Origin: Marinobacter salarius | Lineage (GTDB): Bacteria; Pseudomonadota; Gammaproteobacteria; Pseudomonadales; Oleiphilaceae | DNA: 64,000 nt | Direction of reading: 5' to 3' | Assembly: GCF_032922745.1 (NCBI RefSeq) | Contig: NZ_CP136693.1 | Coordinates: 2,604,001 to 2,668,000 of the forward strand | Shown: one piece after another, positions 17,603-25,079 of the stretch | How the letters are laid out: the number at the start of each line of letters is the position of its first letter | Numbering within the stretch: the first letter of the stretch is position 1 | Translations under genes and position numbers: made by a program | The notes under the pieces: generated by a model | What the model saw: only the letters and a program-made list of their open reading frames with translations | Told to the model about the DNA's origin: nothing | The model's database searches: none

Positions 17603-18088
17603 ATGAGCACGCAAAGCATCTACGACTTTAACGCGGCCGATATTCGCGGCGAGGAGCATTCCCTGGATGAGTTCCGTGGCAAAGTTCTGTTGATCGTAAA
17701 CACGGCCAGCAAATGCGGTTTTACCCCTCAGTTCGAGGGTTTGCAGACCCTGTACGTCGAGCTGAAAGAAAAAGGCCTCGAAGTGCTCGGCTTTCCCTGC
17801 AACCAGTTCCGGAATCAGGACCCGGCGGACGACAAGGCTATCAGTGAATTCTGTAGCCTTAACTACGGCGTGGACTTTCCCATGTTTGCAAAGATTGACG
17901 TCAACGGCCCTAATGCCCATCCGCTGTTTGAGTACCTGAAGCACAGTGCCAAGGGGTTGTTGGGTTCGGAAGCCGTTAAATGGAACTTCACCAAGTTCCT
18001 GGTGAATCGTGAGGGTGAAGTGGTGCGTCGTTACCCGCCAACCACCAAGCCGTCTGCCATTCGCGCCGACATTGAAGCGTTACTGTAA
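17603..18088 (+). CDS. gpx: Glutathione peroxidase family (thioredoxin-type) peroxidase
   Basis: A 161-residue peroxidase that reduces hydrogen peroxide and organic hydroperoxides. The peroxidatic cysteine is Cys38 in NTASKCGFTPQ; Cys66 lies in GFPCNQF and Cys84 in SEFCSLNYG. Cys84, 46 residues after Cys38, is placed like the resolving cysteine of thioredoxin-dependent members, so thioredoxin rather than glutathione may be the donor. The conserved Trp/Asn in WNFTKFL is present. GGGAGG at 17591-17596 gives a good ribosome site. It is followed by ospR after three bases, so the peroxidase and its likely sensor share one message. Confidence 0.93.
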   Translation: MSTQSIYDFNAADIRGEEHSLDEFRGKVLLIVNTASKCGFTPQFEGLQTLYVELKEKGLEVLGFPCNQFRNQDPADDKAISEFCSLNYGVDFPMFAKIDVNGPNAHPLFEYLKHSAKGLLGSEAVKWNFTKFLVNREGEVVRRYPPTTKPSAIRADIEALL

Positions 18089-18091
18089 ACC

Positions 18092-18562
18092 ATGACTGAC
18101 GAAGACGACGTCCTGGCGCTGGATAATCAGCTCTGTTTTGCACTCTACGCCGCCAACAGGGCAATAACCGCCCGCTACCGTCCGCTGCTGGCGGAACTGA
18201 ATCTGACCTATCCGCAGTACCTGGTTATGTTGGTGCTGTGGGAAGCAGGGGAGAATGGACAGACGGTCAGGGTGTCTGACCTGGGTAAACGACTGCGTCT
18301 GGATTCCGGAACCCTGACGCCGTTGCTTAAACGTCTGGCCGAGCGTGAGCTGGTGACCCGTCTGCGCGATACCACCGATGAACGGGTGGTCAGGGTCGCT
18401 CCCACGGAAAATGGGCGTGCCATGCGCCAGCAGGCCCGGGATATTCCCGACCGCCTGCTCTGCGGCACGGGCATTGATCAGGAGCGCATTGTGGAATTGA
18501 GGGAAGAGTTGCGATCGGTTCTCAGCCTTTTGGAGGCTGAGGAGGCGCCCAGCGGTCGATAA
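18092..18562 (+). CDS. ospR: MarR/OhrR-type oxidation-sensing repressor (OspR-like)
   Basis: A 156-residue winged-helix regulator of the OhrR group of MarR proteins. The sensing cysteine is Cys15 in DNQLCFALYA and a second cysteine is Cys124 in RLLCGTG, matching two-cysteine OhrR/OspR sensors that form an intersubunit disulfide when oxidised. The winged helix is visible at about 55-105 with LDSGTLTPLLKRLAE as recognition helix. It lies three bases after gpx, as I recall for ospR in Pseudomonas aeruginosa. It probably represses its own unit through the palindrome in the promoter. Its last 41 bases overlap the 3' end of the hybrid kinase gene on the other strand. Confidence 0.88.
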   Translation: MTDEDDVLALDNQLCFALYAANRAITARYRPLLAELNLTYPQYLVMLVLWEAGENGQTVRVSDLGKRLRLDSGTLTPLLKRLAERELVTRLRDTTDERVVRVAPTENGRAMRQQARDIPDRLLCGTGIDQERIVELREELRSVLSLLEAEEAPSGR

Positions 18563-20864
18563 TGGATTTGAGGTCAGCGCGATTGTACGGCTTGGTGATG
18601 TAGTCGTTCATGCCAGACTCGAGGCAGTCGTCCCGGTCTCCCTGCATGACGTTGGCGGTGACTGCGATCACCGGCAAACCCTGCCACTCGGGGTTTGCAC
18701 GAATATTGCGGGTGGCCTCATAACCGTCCATCACCGGCATCTGGCAATCCATCAATACAATATCGAATGCTCCTCCGCTCTGCTGCAAGGCGTCCAGTGC
18801 CTGCCTGCCATTTTCGGCCAGGGTGACGGTGTGGCCCAGCTTCTTCAGCATGCCGCTGGCGACCACCTGATTGACCTGATTGTCTTCGACCAGTAAAAGG
18901 TTGAGCGCGCGTGACGCGCTGGCTGGCGTGCCGACGGCGGCAGCCATACTACCGGTGGCGTCCTGCTCCAGACCGGCGGCCCTGCAAAGAGCGCGGAACA
19001 ATTGCTCACGCCTCAGTGGCATCGACAGTATCTGACGATCTTCGGAGGGCTGGGTGGTGCTGTCCCTGTCCACCAGGATAATGCCGGTGCCGGGCCAGGC
19101 CGACGCAAGCTGACCTGCGGTTTCGTCGCTTTCGTCGGCGACGATCATCAGGATTCCCTCTCCGCCAGGTGCCGCCTCGCGAAATGGAATGCTCCAGGCT
19201 CTCAGTTGATGCTCGATGGGGCCGCGATGTGGATATGCCTGGGGCATGCCCATATCCACACCTATCTGCCGGAGTTGGTCTGGAATGGCAGGTATCGACG
19301 GTCTGCTCTCTTGCTCATCATGAACCGGGAGGGGCAGATTAACGGTGAAATGCGTGCCTTCATCTTCCTCGGAGTCTACCAGGATCTGGCCGTGCATCCG
19401 TTCCACCAGTTGACGACATAATGTCAGGCCCAGGCCAGTACCACCATAGAGCCGGGTGGTATCGCTGTCCGCCTGAGAGAAGGGTGAGAATATGCGATGC
19501 AGTCCTTCCTTGGACATGCCAATGCCGGTGTCAATAACGTCAATGCGCACGTTGCCGTTGTAGCGGGTGGCACGAATTCGAACGCAACCCAACTTAGTGA
19601 ACTTAATGGCATTGCTGAGCAGGTTGTTGAGGATCTGCCGTGTGCGTGTCGGGTCGCCCAGGAAGGATTCCGGCAGTTCACAATCAATATCCGCCACCAC
19701 ATCAATATTCTTTCGCCTGGCTTGCTGGGCATGCAGCGTCGCGCACTCTTCCACCAGGTTGCGGAGCGAAAACGGGATGTTCTCCAGGCTCAGCTTCCCG
19801 GCTTCGACCTTGGATATGTCCAAAATGTCGTTCAATAGGCCGAGCAGGCTCTGGCCTGCGTTGAGCGCAATTTCCAGCCGGTTTCGTTGCGCCTGTTCCA
19901 TGTCGCCTTCCAGTGCCAGGCCAAGCATCCCGAGAACGCCGTTAAGTGGTGTGCGTATCTCATGGCTCATGCTGGCCAGGAAGTTGGCACGGGCCCTGGC
20001 ACGGCGTACAGCATCCTCTTTGGCGCGAACCAATGCACGATTGCCTCGCTGCAAGGCTTCATTTTTCTCGGAAATTTCCCGCGTACGGTCTTCCACCTCC
20101 TGTTCCAACTGACTGGAGTAGTTCTTCATCGCACTTTCGGCCATCCTGAGCTGTGCGAGGCTGGAATCAATGGTTTCCAGGTGCTGATTAATAACACCAA
20201 CCATCAGGCCGATTTCATCCTCACGATGATTTTCCGGCACTGGAAGACGGACCTTTTCGGGCGTCTCAGCCTTAACCCGACTAAGAGCGCTGATAACGTT
20301 CAGCATGGGCCGGGTCAACACGAAGAAGAAAATGAACAGCAGCGCAGCGGTCAGCACCAGGCTTTTCAGCAGGCCGCTGATGACCGTATAGGCTGCCCGT
20401 TGGAGGAACAGCAGGCCGTAGTGGTAGGTATCAATGGTTACCGTGAGACTGCCCAGGGGAAGATCGCTCAGTTGCGGCACCACCAGTTCCTGGCTGAATA
20501 CGCGGCTGTCGCCGAACAACAGGTCGCTGATCCAACGATAACGTGAATCAGGGCTACTCTGGCTCGCGGCAGCCATGGTTTGGCCATTGTTGTCGATAAT
20601 GCGGGCGTCGATCGTTGCAGGGTGGCGAAGTAGGCCGTCAAGAAGCTCTTCCGCAAGCCGGATGTCAATGTTATAGGCGATCTGGGAAGCGGGGCTGTGG
20701 CTGATTTCGATGAGCGCACGGATCTCCTGCTCCATGGAGTCCCTGGCGCTGAAATAATCGAGAGTGACCTGGACAATGTTGAGCATAAGGCCCAACACCA
20801 TTGCGATTAAAACGGTGTCACGGGTCAGGCGATAGGATAGCCGCTTTTGGAATGCAGTTGTCAC
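18522..20864 (-). CDS. sagS: SagS-like hybrid sensor histidine kinase
   Basis: A 780-residue membrane hybrid kinase. In order: membrane segment (about 17-38), periplasmic sensor (about 39-155), second membrane segment (about 160-184), HAMP-like linker (about 185-240), coiled coil (about 243-290), HisKA with phospho-acceptor His301 in SMSHEIRTPLNG, HATPase with the N box NLLSNAIKF and G boxes DTGIGM and GGTGLGL, a receiver-like stretch lacking a clear acidic pocket (about 535-645), and a true receiver with Asp706 in LMDCQMP. In Pseudomonas aeruginosa the kinase next to ospR-gpx is SagS, which governs the move from free life to biofilm. The name is by synteny and architecture. No HPt domain is present, so a separate phosphotransfer partner is expected. 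Confidence 0.85.
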   Translation of the reverse strand: MTTAFQKRLSYRLTRDTVLIAMVLGLMLNIVQVTLDYFSARDSMEQEIRALIEISHSPASQIAYNIDIRLAEELLDGLLRHPATIDARIIDNNGQTMAAASQSSPDSRYRWISDLLFGDSRVFSQELVVPQLSDLPLGSLTVTIDTYHYGLLFLQRAAYTVISGLLKSLVLTAALLFIFFFVLTRPMLNVISALSRVKAETPEKVRLPVPENHREDEIGLMVGVINQHLETIDSSLAQLRMAESAMKNYSSQLEQEVEDRTREISEKNEALQRGNRALVRAKEDAVRRARARANFLASMSHEIRTPLNGVLGMLGLALEGDMEQAQRNRLEIALNAGQSLLGLLNDILDISKVEAGKLSLENIPFSLRNLVEECATLHAQQARRKNIDVVADIDCELPESFLGDPTRTRQILNNLLSNAIKFTKLGCVRIRATRYNGNVRIDVIDTGIGMSKEGLHRIFSPFSQADSDTTRLYGGTGLGLTLCRQLVERMHGQILVDSEEDEGTHFTVNLPLPVHDEQESRPSIPAIPDQLRQIGVDMGMPQAYPHRGPIEHQLRAWSIPFREAAPGGEGILMIVADESDETAGQLASAWPGTGIILVDRDSTTQPSEDRQILSMPLRREQLFRALCRAAGLEQDATGSMAAAVGTPASASRALNLLLVEDNQVNQVVASGMLKKLGHTVTLAENGRQALDALQQSGGAFDIVLMDCQMPVMDGYEATRNIRANPEWQGLPVIAVTANVMQGDRDDCLESGMNDYITKPYNRADLKSIIDRWAPPQPPKG

Positions 20865-20923
20865 GGCGTTTCACGGTCCCTGTCATAACGTTTCGGTGGT
20901 TTTGGCGCGGCGCCAGCCGATGT

Positions 20924-21697
20924 TTAGTCGTCGTAATCGGCTTTCTTGCGCCACTCATCGTCGTGGAGGAACGTGTCCCATTCCTTGTCCAGGCTGGACG
21001 GTCCTGCCGTCGCGGCACTGTGGGCGTCATCTCCCTTCAAGGCCTCCAGTTCCTTGATGCGGGTTCGGAAACTTTTTACGGCTTTTACGGCCATCGGATT
21101 GTCCCTGGACTTGCCCATTTCGGTACTGGCCAGATGATAGGCGTGAATAGCCTTTCGAATCTGGTTCTGCTTCACATAATCGCGTGCCTGGAACACATGC
21201 AGGTCGGCGTGGGTCTTGTGCACCAGAAACAGGACGAACTTCAGGTTTTTCTTGGCTGTGGCGCTATCGATCTTGCCAGCCTTGTGCATGCCCTCGATCA
21301 TCTTGAACAGATTCTGCAGCAGCTCCTGGACATAGGTGGACTTTTCCGGGGAATCGATTTTGATCGGAGCGCGTTTGTCTTCGCCGTCCATGACGGACTT
21401 TTTGAGCTGTTGTACAGCACTCAGTCGTTCTTCAACGGGCTGATCAGATTTAAGGCCCTGGAGGTCTTTGCAAGCTTCCTCCATCCGCTTGATCAATAAC
21501 AGTTTTAGGTCAGCGGTGAAATACTGCCCCGGGATCTCGGAGAGCAGGCGGCTGGCTCTGTTGTAGCTGTCTTCCAGGGCCGTTGTTTTGCGAATACGCT
21601 CGATACGTGCGCGCTCTCGCATCTGACTGGCCACAATAATAATGATCGAAACAGTAACGACAGCTGCCAGCAGCAGCACAATCATTGTGGTATCCAT
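20924..21697 (-). CDS. Membrane-anchored conserved hypothetical protein
   Basis: A 257-residue protein I do not recognise. It starts with a single membrane anchor (about residues 5-25, mostly Ile, Val and Ala) and continues as a long, highly charged cytoplasmic helical region (about 28-225), with TPR-like spacing around ARDYVKQNQIRKAIHAYHLA. The tail is acidic (KEWDTFLHDDEWRKK). The ATG at 21697 is chosen because it places the anchor at the N-terminus; the frame runs upstream to 21775. It lies 59 bases before the sagS-like gene on the same strand, so the two may be co-expressed. A scaffold or adaptor role is only a guess. Confidence 0.75.
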   Translation of the reverse strand: MDTTMIVLLLAAVVTVSIIIIVASQMRERARIERIRKTTALEDSYNRASRLLSEIPGQYFTADLKLLLIKRMEEACKDLQGLKSDQPVEERLSAVQQLKKSVMDGEDKRAPIKIDSPEKSTYVQELLQNLFKMIEGMHKAGKIDSATAKKNLKFVLFLVHKTHADLHVFQARDYVKQNQIRKAIHAYHLASTEMGKSRDNPMAVKAVKSFRTRIKELEALKGDDAHSAATAGPSSLDKEWDTFLHDDEWRKKADYDD

Positions 21698-21841
21698 CTT
21701 GTTGCAAACACTCCGGCTAAATGGACAGGCCACTGGCAGCTCCGGCCACAGAAAAAATCCGGAGAAATCCAGCAAGTATACGGAAGATTAGCAGAAAACC
21801 CCGGATGATTCCGTTCTGAAATGTGAAAGATTGCAGCTTCA

Positions 21842-21862
21842 TATCAATACGATGAATTGATA
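21842..21862. promoter_or_regulatory. Inverted repeat upstream of the LysR gene (candidate autoregulatory site)
   Basis: TATCAAT and ATTGATA form a perfect 7-base inverted repeat around a 7-base spacer. It lies about 70-90 bases before the LysR-type gene and between two divergent genes, the usual place for a LysR regulator site. The interrupted dyad fits the general shape of such sites. The role is inferred from position and symmetry only. Confidence 0.45.
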
Positions 21863-21930
21863 CCCTGTTAACCATTATTCTAGTGAATAAAAGCCGTTTT
21901 TTACGTGTTACTTCCGATAGGGGCCACGTC

Positions 21931-22941
21931 ATGGACATTTCCCGGGTAGACCTCAATCTGCTTGTTTATCTCGATGTACTGTTGAGGGAGCGGAACGTCA
22001 CCAAAGCCGCCAATCATCTTGGGATTACCCAGCCCGCGATGAGCAACGGTCTGCGCCGACTGCGGGACCTGTTCGGAGACCCGCTGCTGGTTCGTACCAG
22101 TGAGGGGATGACCGCAACCGAGCGTGCCACTGAGCTACAGCCACTGGTGCGGAGCATTCTGTCCGATATTGAGCAGGCGGTTCATGAGAAAACCGCGTTC
22201 GCGGCTATGGAAAGTCAGCGCGTGTTTCGGATCATGGCCAGTGACTACGCGGAATCCTGCCTGATGCCACGGGTACTTCGCCGGATTCGTCAGGAAGCGC
22301 CTCATGTGACTCTGGATGTTCTTACCCCCAGTGACGTGAGCTTCCTCGACGTGGAGCAGGGGCGCCTCGATATGGCGATCAACCGTTTTGACAAGATCCC
22401 CCAGTCGTTCCACCAGAAAACGTTGTGGACGGAATACTTTGCCTGTCTGATGAACGCACGGAACCCGATCCTAAAGGAGCCGTTTACCCTCGATACCTAC
22501 CTGGACGCCAGTCATATCTGGGTCAGCAAGACCGGTTTTGGTGTCGGGGTGGGGGTGAACCCGAAAGACGTCCAGCGCCTTGGGTGGGTGGACGAGGCCT
22601 TGTCACTGATGGGCCGAAAACGCCAGATTTCCGTGTTTACGCGGCATTACCAGGTGGCGATGCTGCTGGCGGAGCAGCACGACCTGATCGCAACGCTGCC
22701 GTGCCGGGCGGCCTGGTTGCAAAAAGACAACGCCAACCTGGTGGTTAAGGTGCCACCGTTCGAGATACCGCCGTTCGAGCTCAAAATGGCCTGGAGCCCT
22801 TTGTTGCAACACAACACGGATCACCAGTGGTTACGTAAGCTGATTGCCGAGGTGGCGGAAGAGGTAGATGCGGAATTTGCCCCGTTCGGAGCACAGTTTG
22901 AATCCACCAGGGTGCCCGGTATCCGCCACTCAGAGCGGTAG
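21931..22941 (+). CDS. LysR-family transcriptional regulator
   Basis: A 336-residue LysR regulator. The helix-turn-helix lies at about 18-60 (ERNVTKAANHLGITQPAMS) and the co-inducer domain at about 95-300. The N-terminus VDLNLLVYLDVLLRERNVTKAA is of the NodD/LeuO-like subgroup. I choose the ATG at 21931 because AGGGG lies seven bases before it; the frame extends to 21883 with no such signal. The target is not clear: neighbours are an unrelated anchored protein (divergent) and a GNAT gene (convergent, overlapping by 12 bases). The ligand is unknown. Confidence 0.87.
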   Translation: MDISRVDLNLLVYLDVLLRERNVTKAANHLGITQPAMSNGLRRLRDLFGDPLLVRTSEGMTATERATELQPLVRSILSDIEQAVHEKTAFAAMESQRVFRIMASDYAESCLMPRVLRRIRQEAPHVTLDVLTPSDVSFLDVEQGRLDMAINRFDKIPQSFHQKTLWTEYFACLMNARNPILKEPFTLDTYLDASHIWVSKTGFGVGVGVNPKDVQRLGWVDEALSLMGRKRQISVFTRHYQVAMLLAEQHDLIATLPCRAAWLQKDNANLVVKVPPFEIPPFELKMAWSPLLQHNTDHQWLRKLIAEVAEEVDAEFAPFGAQFESTRVPGIRHSER

Positions 22942-23895
22942 TTCTCGCAGTTCCAGAGAGCTCTTTCCAGCATCCCACATGCGCTGGAACGACTCAGCCA
23001 ACTGTTTGACCCGGCCGCTGTTGGCAAACGTTGCAAAGCCTTCCGGCTTGTAGAAGTCATGCCGGTAAACCACGCCCTCGCGGTCCGCGAGCAGGAAGGG
23101 CTGGTCGTCCACCGGATAATCCTCGTTCACCAGCCTCAGTTCAATCCGGCTGGGCAGGCGGCGCATCAATTCAACAATCTGGTGACGGCGTTGGACCAGC
23201 GGCTTGTCATCGTGAATCAGAAGCCGCACGTCACTGAGCCGATGTCGACGGGCCAGGCCGGATATCAGTTCCCGGAAGCGCAGGCGGTCATAGAGATCAT
23301 GGTCCAGCACCCGGTCATACAGCCAGATCCGCTGACGCGCCTGGCCAGTCAGGGAGTCGATCAAATCTACCATGGTGCTCTCGCGGTCAAACAGCCAGGC
23401 GTCCCGATCTTCACCCAACAACATGGGATTCTCACGGGTTGAATAGGCGTCGTTCACCAGCTTCGGAGCGAGGCAGCGCATGTCGACATGGGGGATTCCG
23501 GCGTCGTCGTAGAGGTCGGAACACACGTGAAAGCCCGAGCGTTGGTAGAAGGGGATGGCGTGTTCCTGGGCGGAAAGTTGCAGCTCGGTGAAACGCTCTG
23601 CGGCTTCGGAGACAAGATGGCGTAGCAGGACTTCACCCAGACCCTTGCCCCGGTGTGCCGGAAGAATAGCCATGCGGCCGATGTGTGCCGTTTCCTCCAA
23701 CGTGGAGAACAGGCGGGCGACGCCAACGGGGGTGTTGTCGGGTAATACCATCAGGTAGTGGTCGGCAATTTCGTCGGTGTCGTCCCACTCCAGTTCCGGT
23801 GGGACTTTTTGCTCGTCCACGAATACGGACTGGCGGATGTTCCGGACATCGGCCGGCGCCAGTTGCCAGCTGTATTTTCGAACCCGTACGTTCAT
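22930..23895 (-). CDS. GNAT N-acetyltransferase fused to a C-terminal PLD-like domain
   Basis: A 321-residue two-domain protein. Residues 1-145 are a GNAT acetyltransferase with the acetyl-CoA loop in AHRGKGLGEVLLRHL (about 80-94) and the AIPFYQRSGFHV motif near 115. Residues 150-321 form a separate domain with strands and spacing that resemble a phospholipase-D-like fold (QRIWLYDRVLDHDLYD, VRLLIHDD, FLLADREGVVYRHDF) but without an HKD catalytic motif. I recall this pair as a conserved Pseudomonas-type fusion next to roxA. The substrate is unknown. It begins 29 bases downstream of roxA on the same strand and overlaps the LysR gene tail to tail. Confidence 0.82.
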   Translation of the reverse strand: MNVRVRKYSWQLAPADVRNIRQSVFVDEQKVPPELEWDDTDEIADHYLMVLPDNTPVGVARLFSTLEETAHIGRMAILPAHRGKGLGEVLLRHLVSEAAERFTELQLSAQEHAIPFYQRSGFHVCSDLYDDAGIPHVDMRCLAPKLVNDAYSTRENPMLLGEDRDAWLFDRESTMVDLIDSLTGQARQRIWLYDRVLDHDLYDRLRFRELISGLARRHRLSDVRLLIHDDKPLVQRRHQIVELMRRLPSRIELRLVNEDYPVDDQPFLLADREGVVYRHDFYKPEGFATFANSGRVKQLAESFQRMWDAGKSSLELRELPL

Positions 23896-23924
23896 GCTGC
23901 CTTCACCCAGGTTTCAGTCAGATG

Positions 23925-25076
23925 TCAGTCAAAGTACAGAGAGCCCTGGTTGACGAGTGTGCTCAGAAGACCCTGTATGGCATCGTCACCGGCAAAGCTG
24001 GCCAGTGCGCCCATGTCCGGGCGAGCGCTGGCACAAAGAAGGGGTGCCAGGGGCCGTGCGTCGCCCCGAAGCAGGAACTGCTCACCGTCCACGAACAGGG
24101 CGGTTTCGTCCTCGAAGTCATGGTAGGCGAAACGTGAGCCCTCGTTCCAGCGCAATGGGTTGCCGGCCGCAATCAACTCGCCCAGCAACTCTGGTGTGAC
24201 CGGTTCTTCCGCGGGCACAACGATTTCCAGGCTCTTGGGTGCCGTTGAGTACTGGCCGAACCAGAGTGCCAACTGGCGTTGATCACTGAGTTGGTCGCGG
24301 ATGAGGCGGTCAAGCCGATGGATAACGTCGGGCTTGATGGCGCCGGGGTTGTCCTGGACCTTCAGGTCCGGATCATCCAGATGGTCAGAGGCATCGGAGC
24401 GGCTGCACAGGAAGTCGGTGAAGCCTGTCAGTACATCGTCGACCGTAGGTGCGCGGAACCCGATAGACAGGGTAATGCAGTCGTCCTCGGCGACCCCGTG
24501 ATGACCAACGCCCGGTGGCAGGTACAGCATGTCTCCCGGTGCCAGGGTTACCGTCTCCTCGCCGTCCCAACTGCTCAGGATTCGTAGCGGCGTACCGTCC
24601 ACGCGCGGCGAGGTGTGGTCACAATGGCCGCCAAAGGTCCAACGACGGTGCCCCTCGGCTTGCAGAAGGAAGACATCGTACTGATCGTAGTGGGGGCCTA
24701 CGCTGCCACCTTTTGGCGCGTAGCTGGCCATAATGTCATCCAGCCGCCAGTTGGGTATGAAGCGGAATTCATCCAGCAGGTCCGCGAAGTCCGGAACCCA
24801 GTGGTCAAGACCTTGAACCAGCAGTGTCCAGTGGCTGTCTGGCAGCTTGCTGAAACGCTCGGGCTCGAAAGGACCGTTGTGCAACTGCCAGGGTTTGCCG
24901 TTGTCGTCCTCGATCACAATCCGGGATTCAACAGCGTCCTCACAGGCCAGTCCTGCCAGTTCGTCGGCCGAGACAGGGCACTCAAAGCCCGCAAAGGCCT
25001 GGCGGATGACCAGTGGTTTTTTTTGCCAGTAGTCCCGCAGGAACTCCTGGGCGGGCATTCCGCCGGGCAGTTGCAT
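23925..25076 (-). CDS. roxA: Ribosomal protein uL16 arginine hydroxylase RoxA (YcfD)
   Basis: RoxA is a 2-oxoglutarate and iron-dependent oxygenase that hydroxylates an arginine of ribosomal protein uL16. The 383-residue protein has the JmjC-type cupin: the HxD iron motif is His129/Asp131 in GPHYDQYDVF, and the distal His is at 192 or 193 in PPGVGHHGV. Family blocks LRDYWQKKPLVIRQA near the N-terminus and DDIMASYAPKGGSVG are clear. A winged-helix dimer domain follows (about 225-383). It lies three bases after purB and is probably co-translated with it. Oxygen is a substrate, so activity should fall in low oxygen. Confidence 0.93.
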   Translation of the reverse strand: MQLPGGMPAQEFLRDYWQKKPLVIRQAFAGFECPVSADELAGLACEDAVESRIVIEDDNGKPWQLHNGPFEPERFSKLPDSHWTLLVQGLDHWVPDFADLLDEFRFIPNWRLDDIMASYAPKGGSVGPHYDQYDVFLLQAEGHRRWTFGGHCDHTSPRVDGTPLRILSSWDGEETVTLAPGDMLYLPPGVGHHGVAEDDCITLSIGFRAPTVDDVLTGFTDFLCSRSDASDHLDDPDLKVQDNPGAIKPDVIHRLDRLIRDQLSDQRQLALWFGQYSTAPKSLEIVVPAEEPVTPELLGELIAAGNPLRWNEGSRFAYHDFEDETALFVDGEQFLLRGDARPLAPLLCASARPDMGALASFAGDDAIQGLLSTLVNQGSLYFD

Positions 25077-25079
25077 GGT

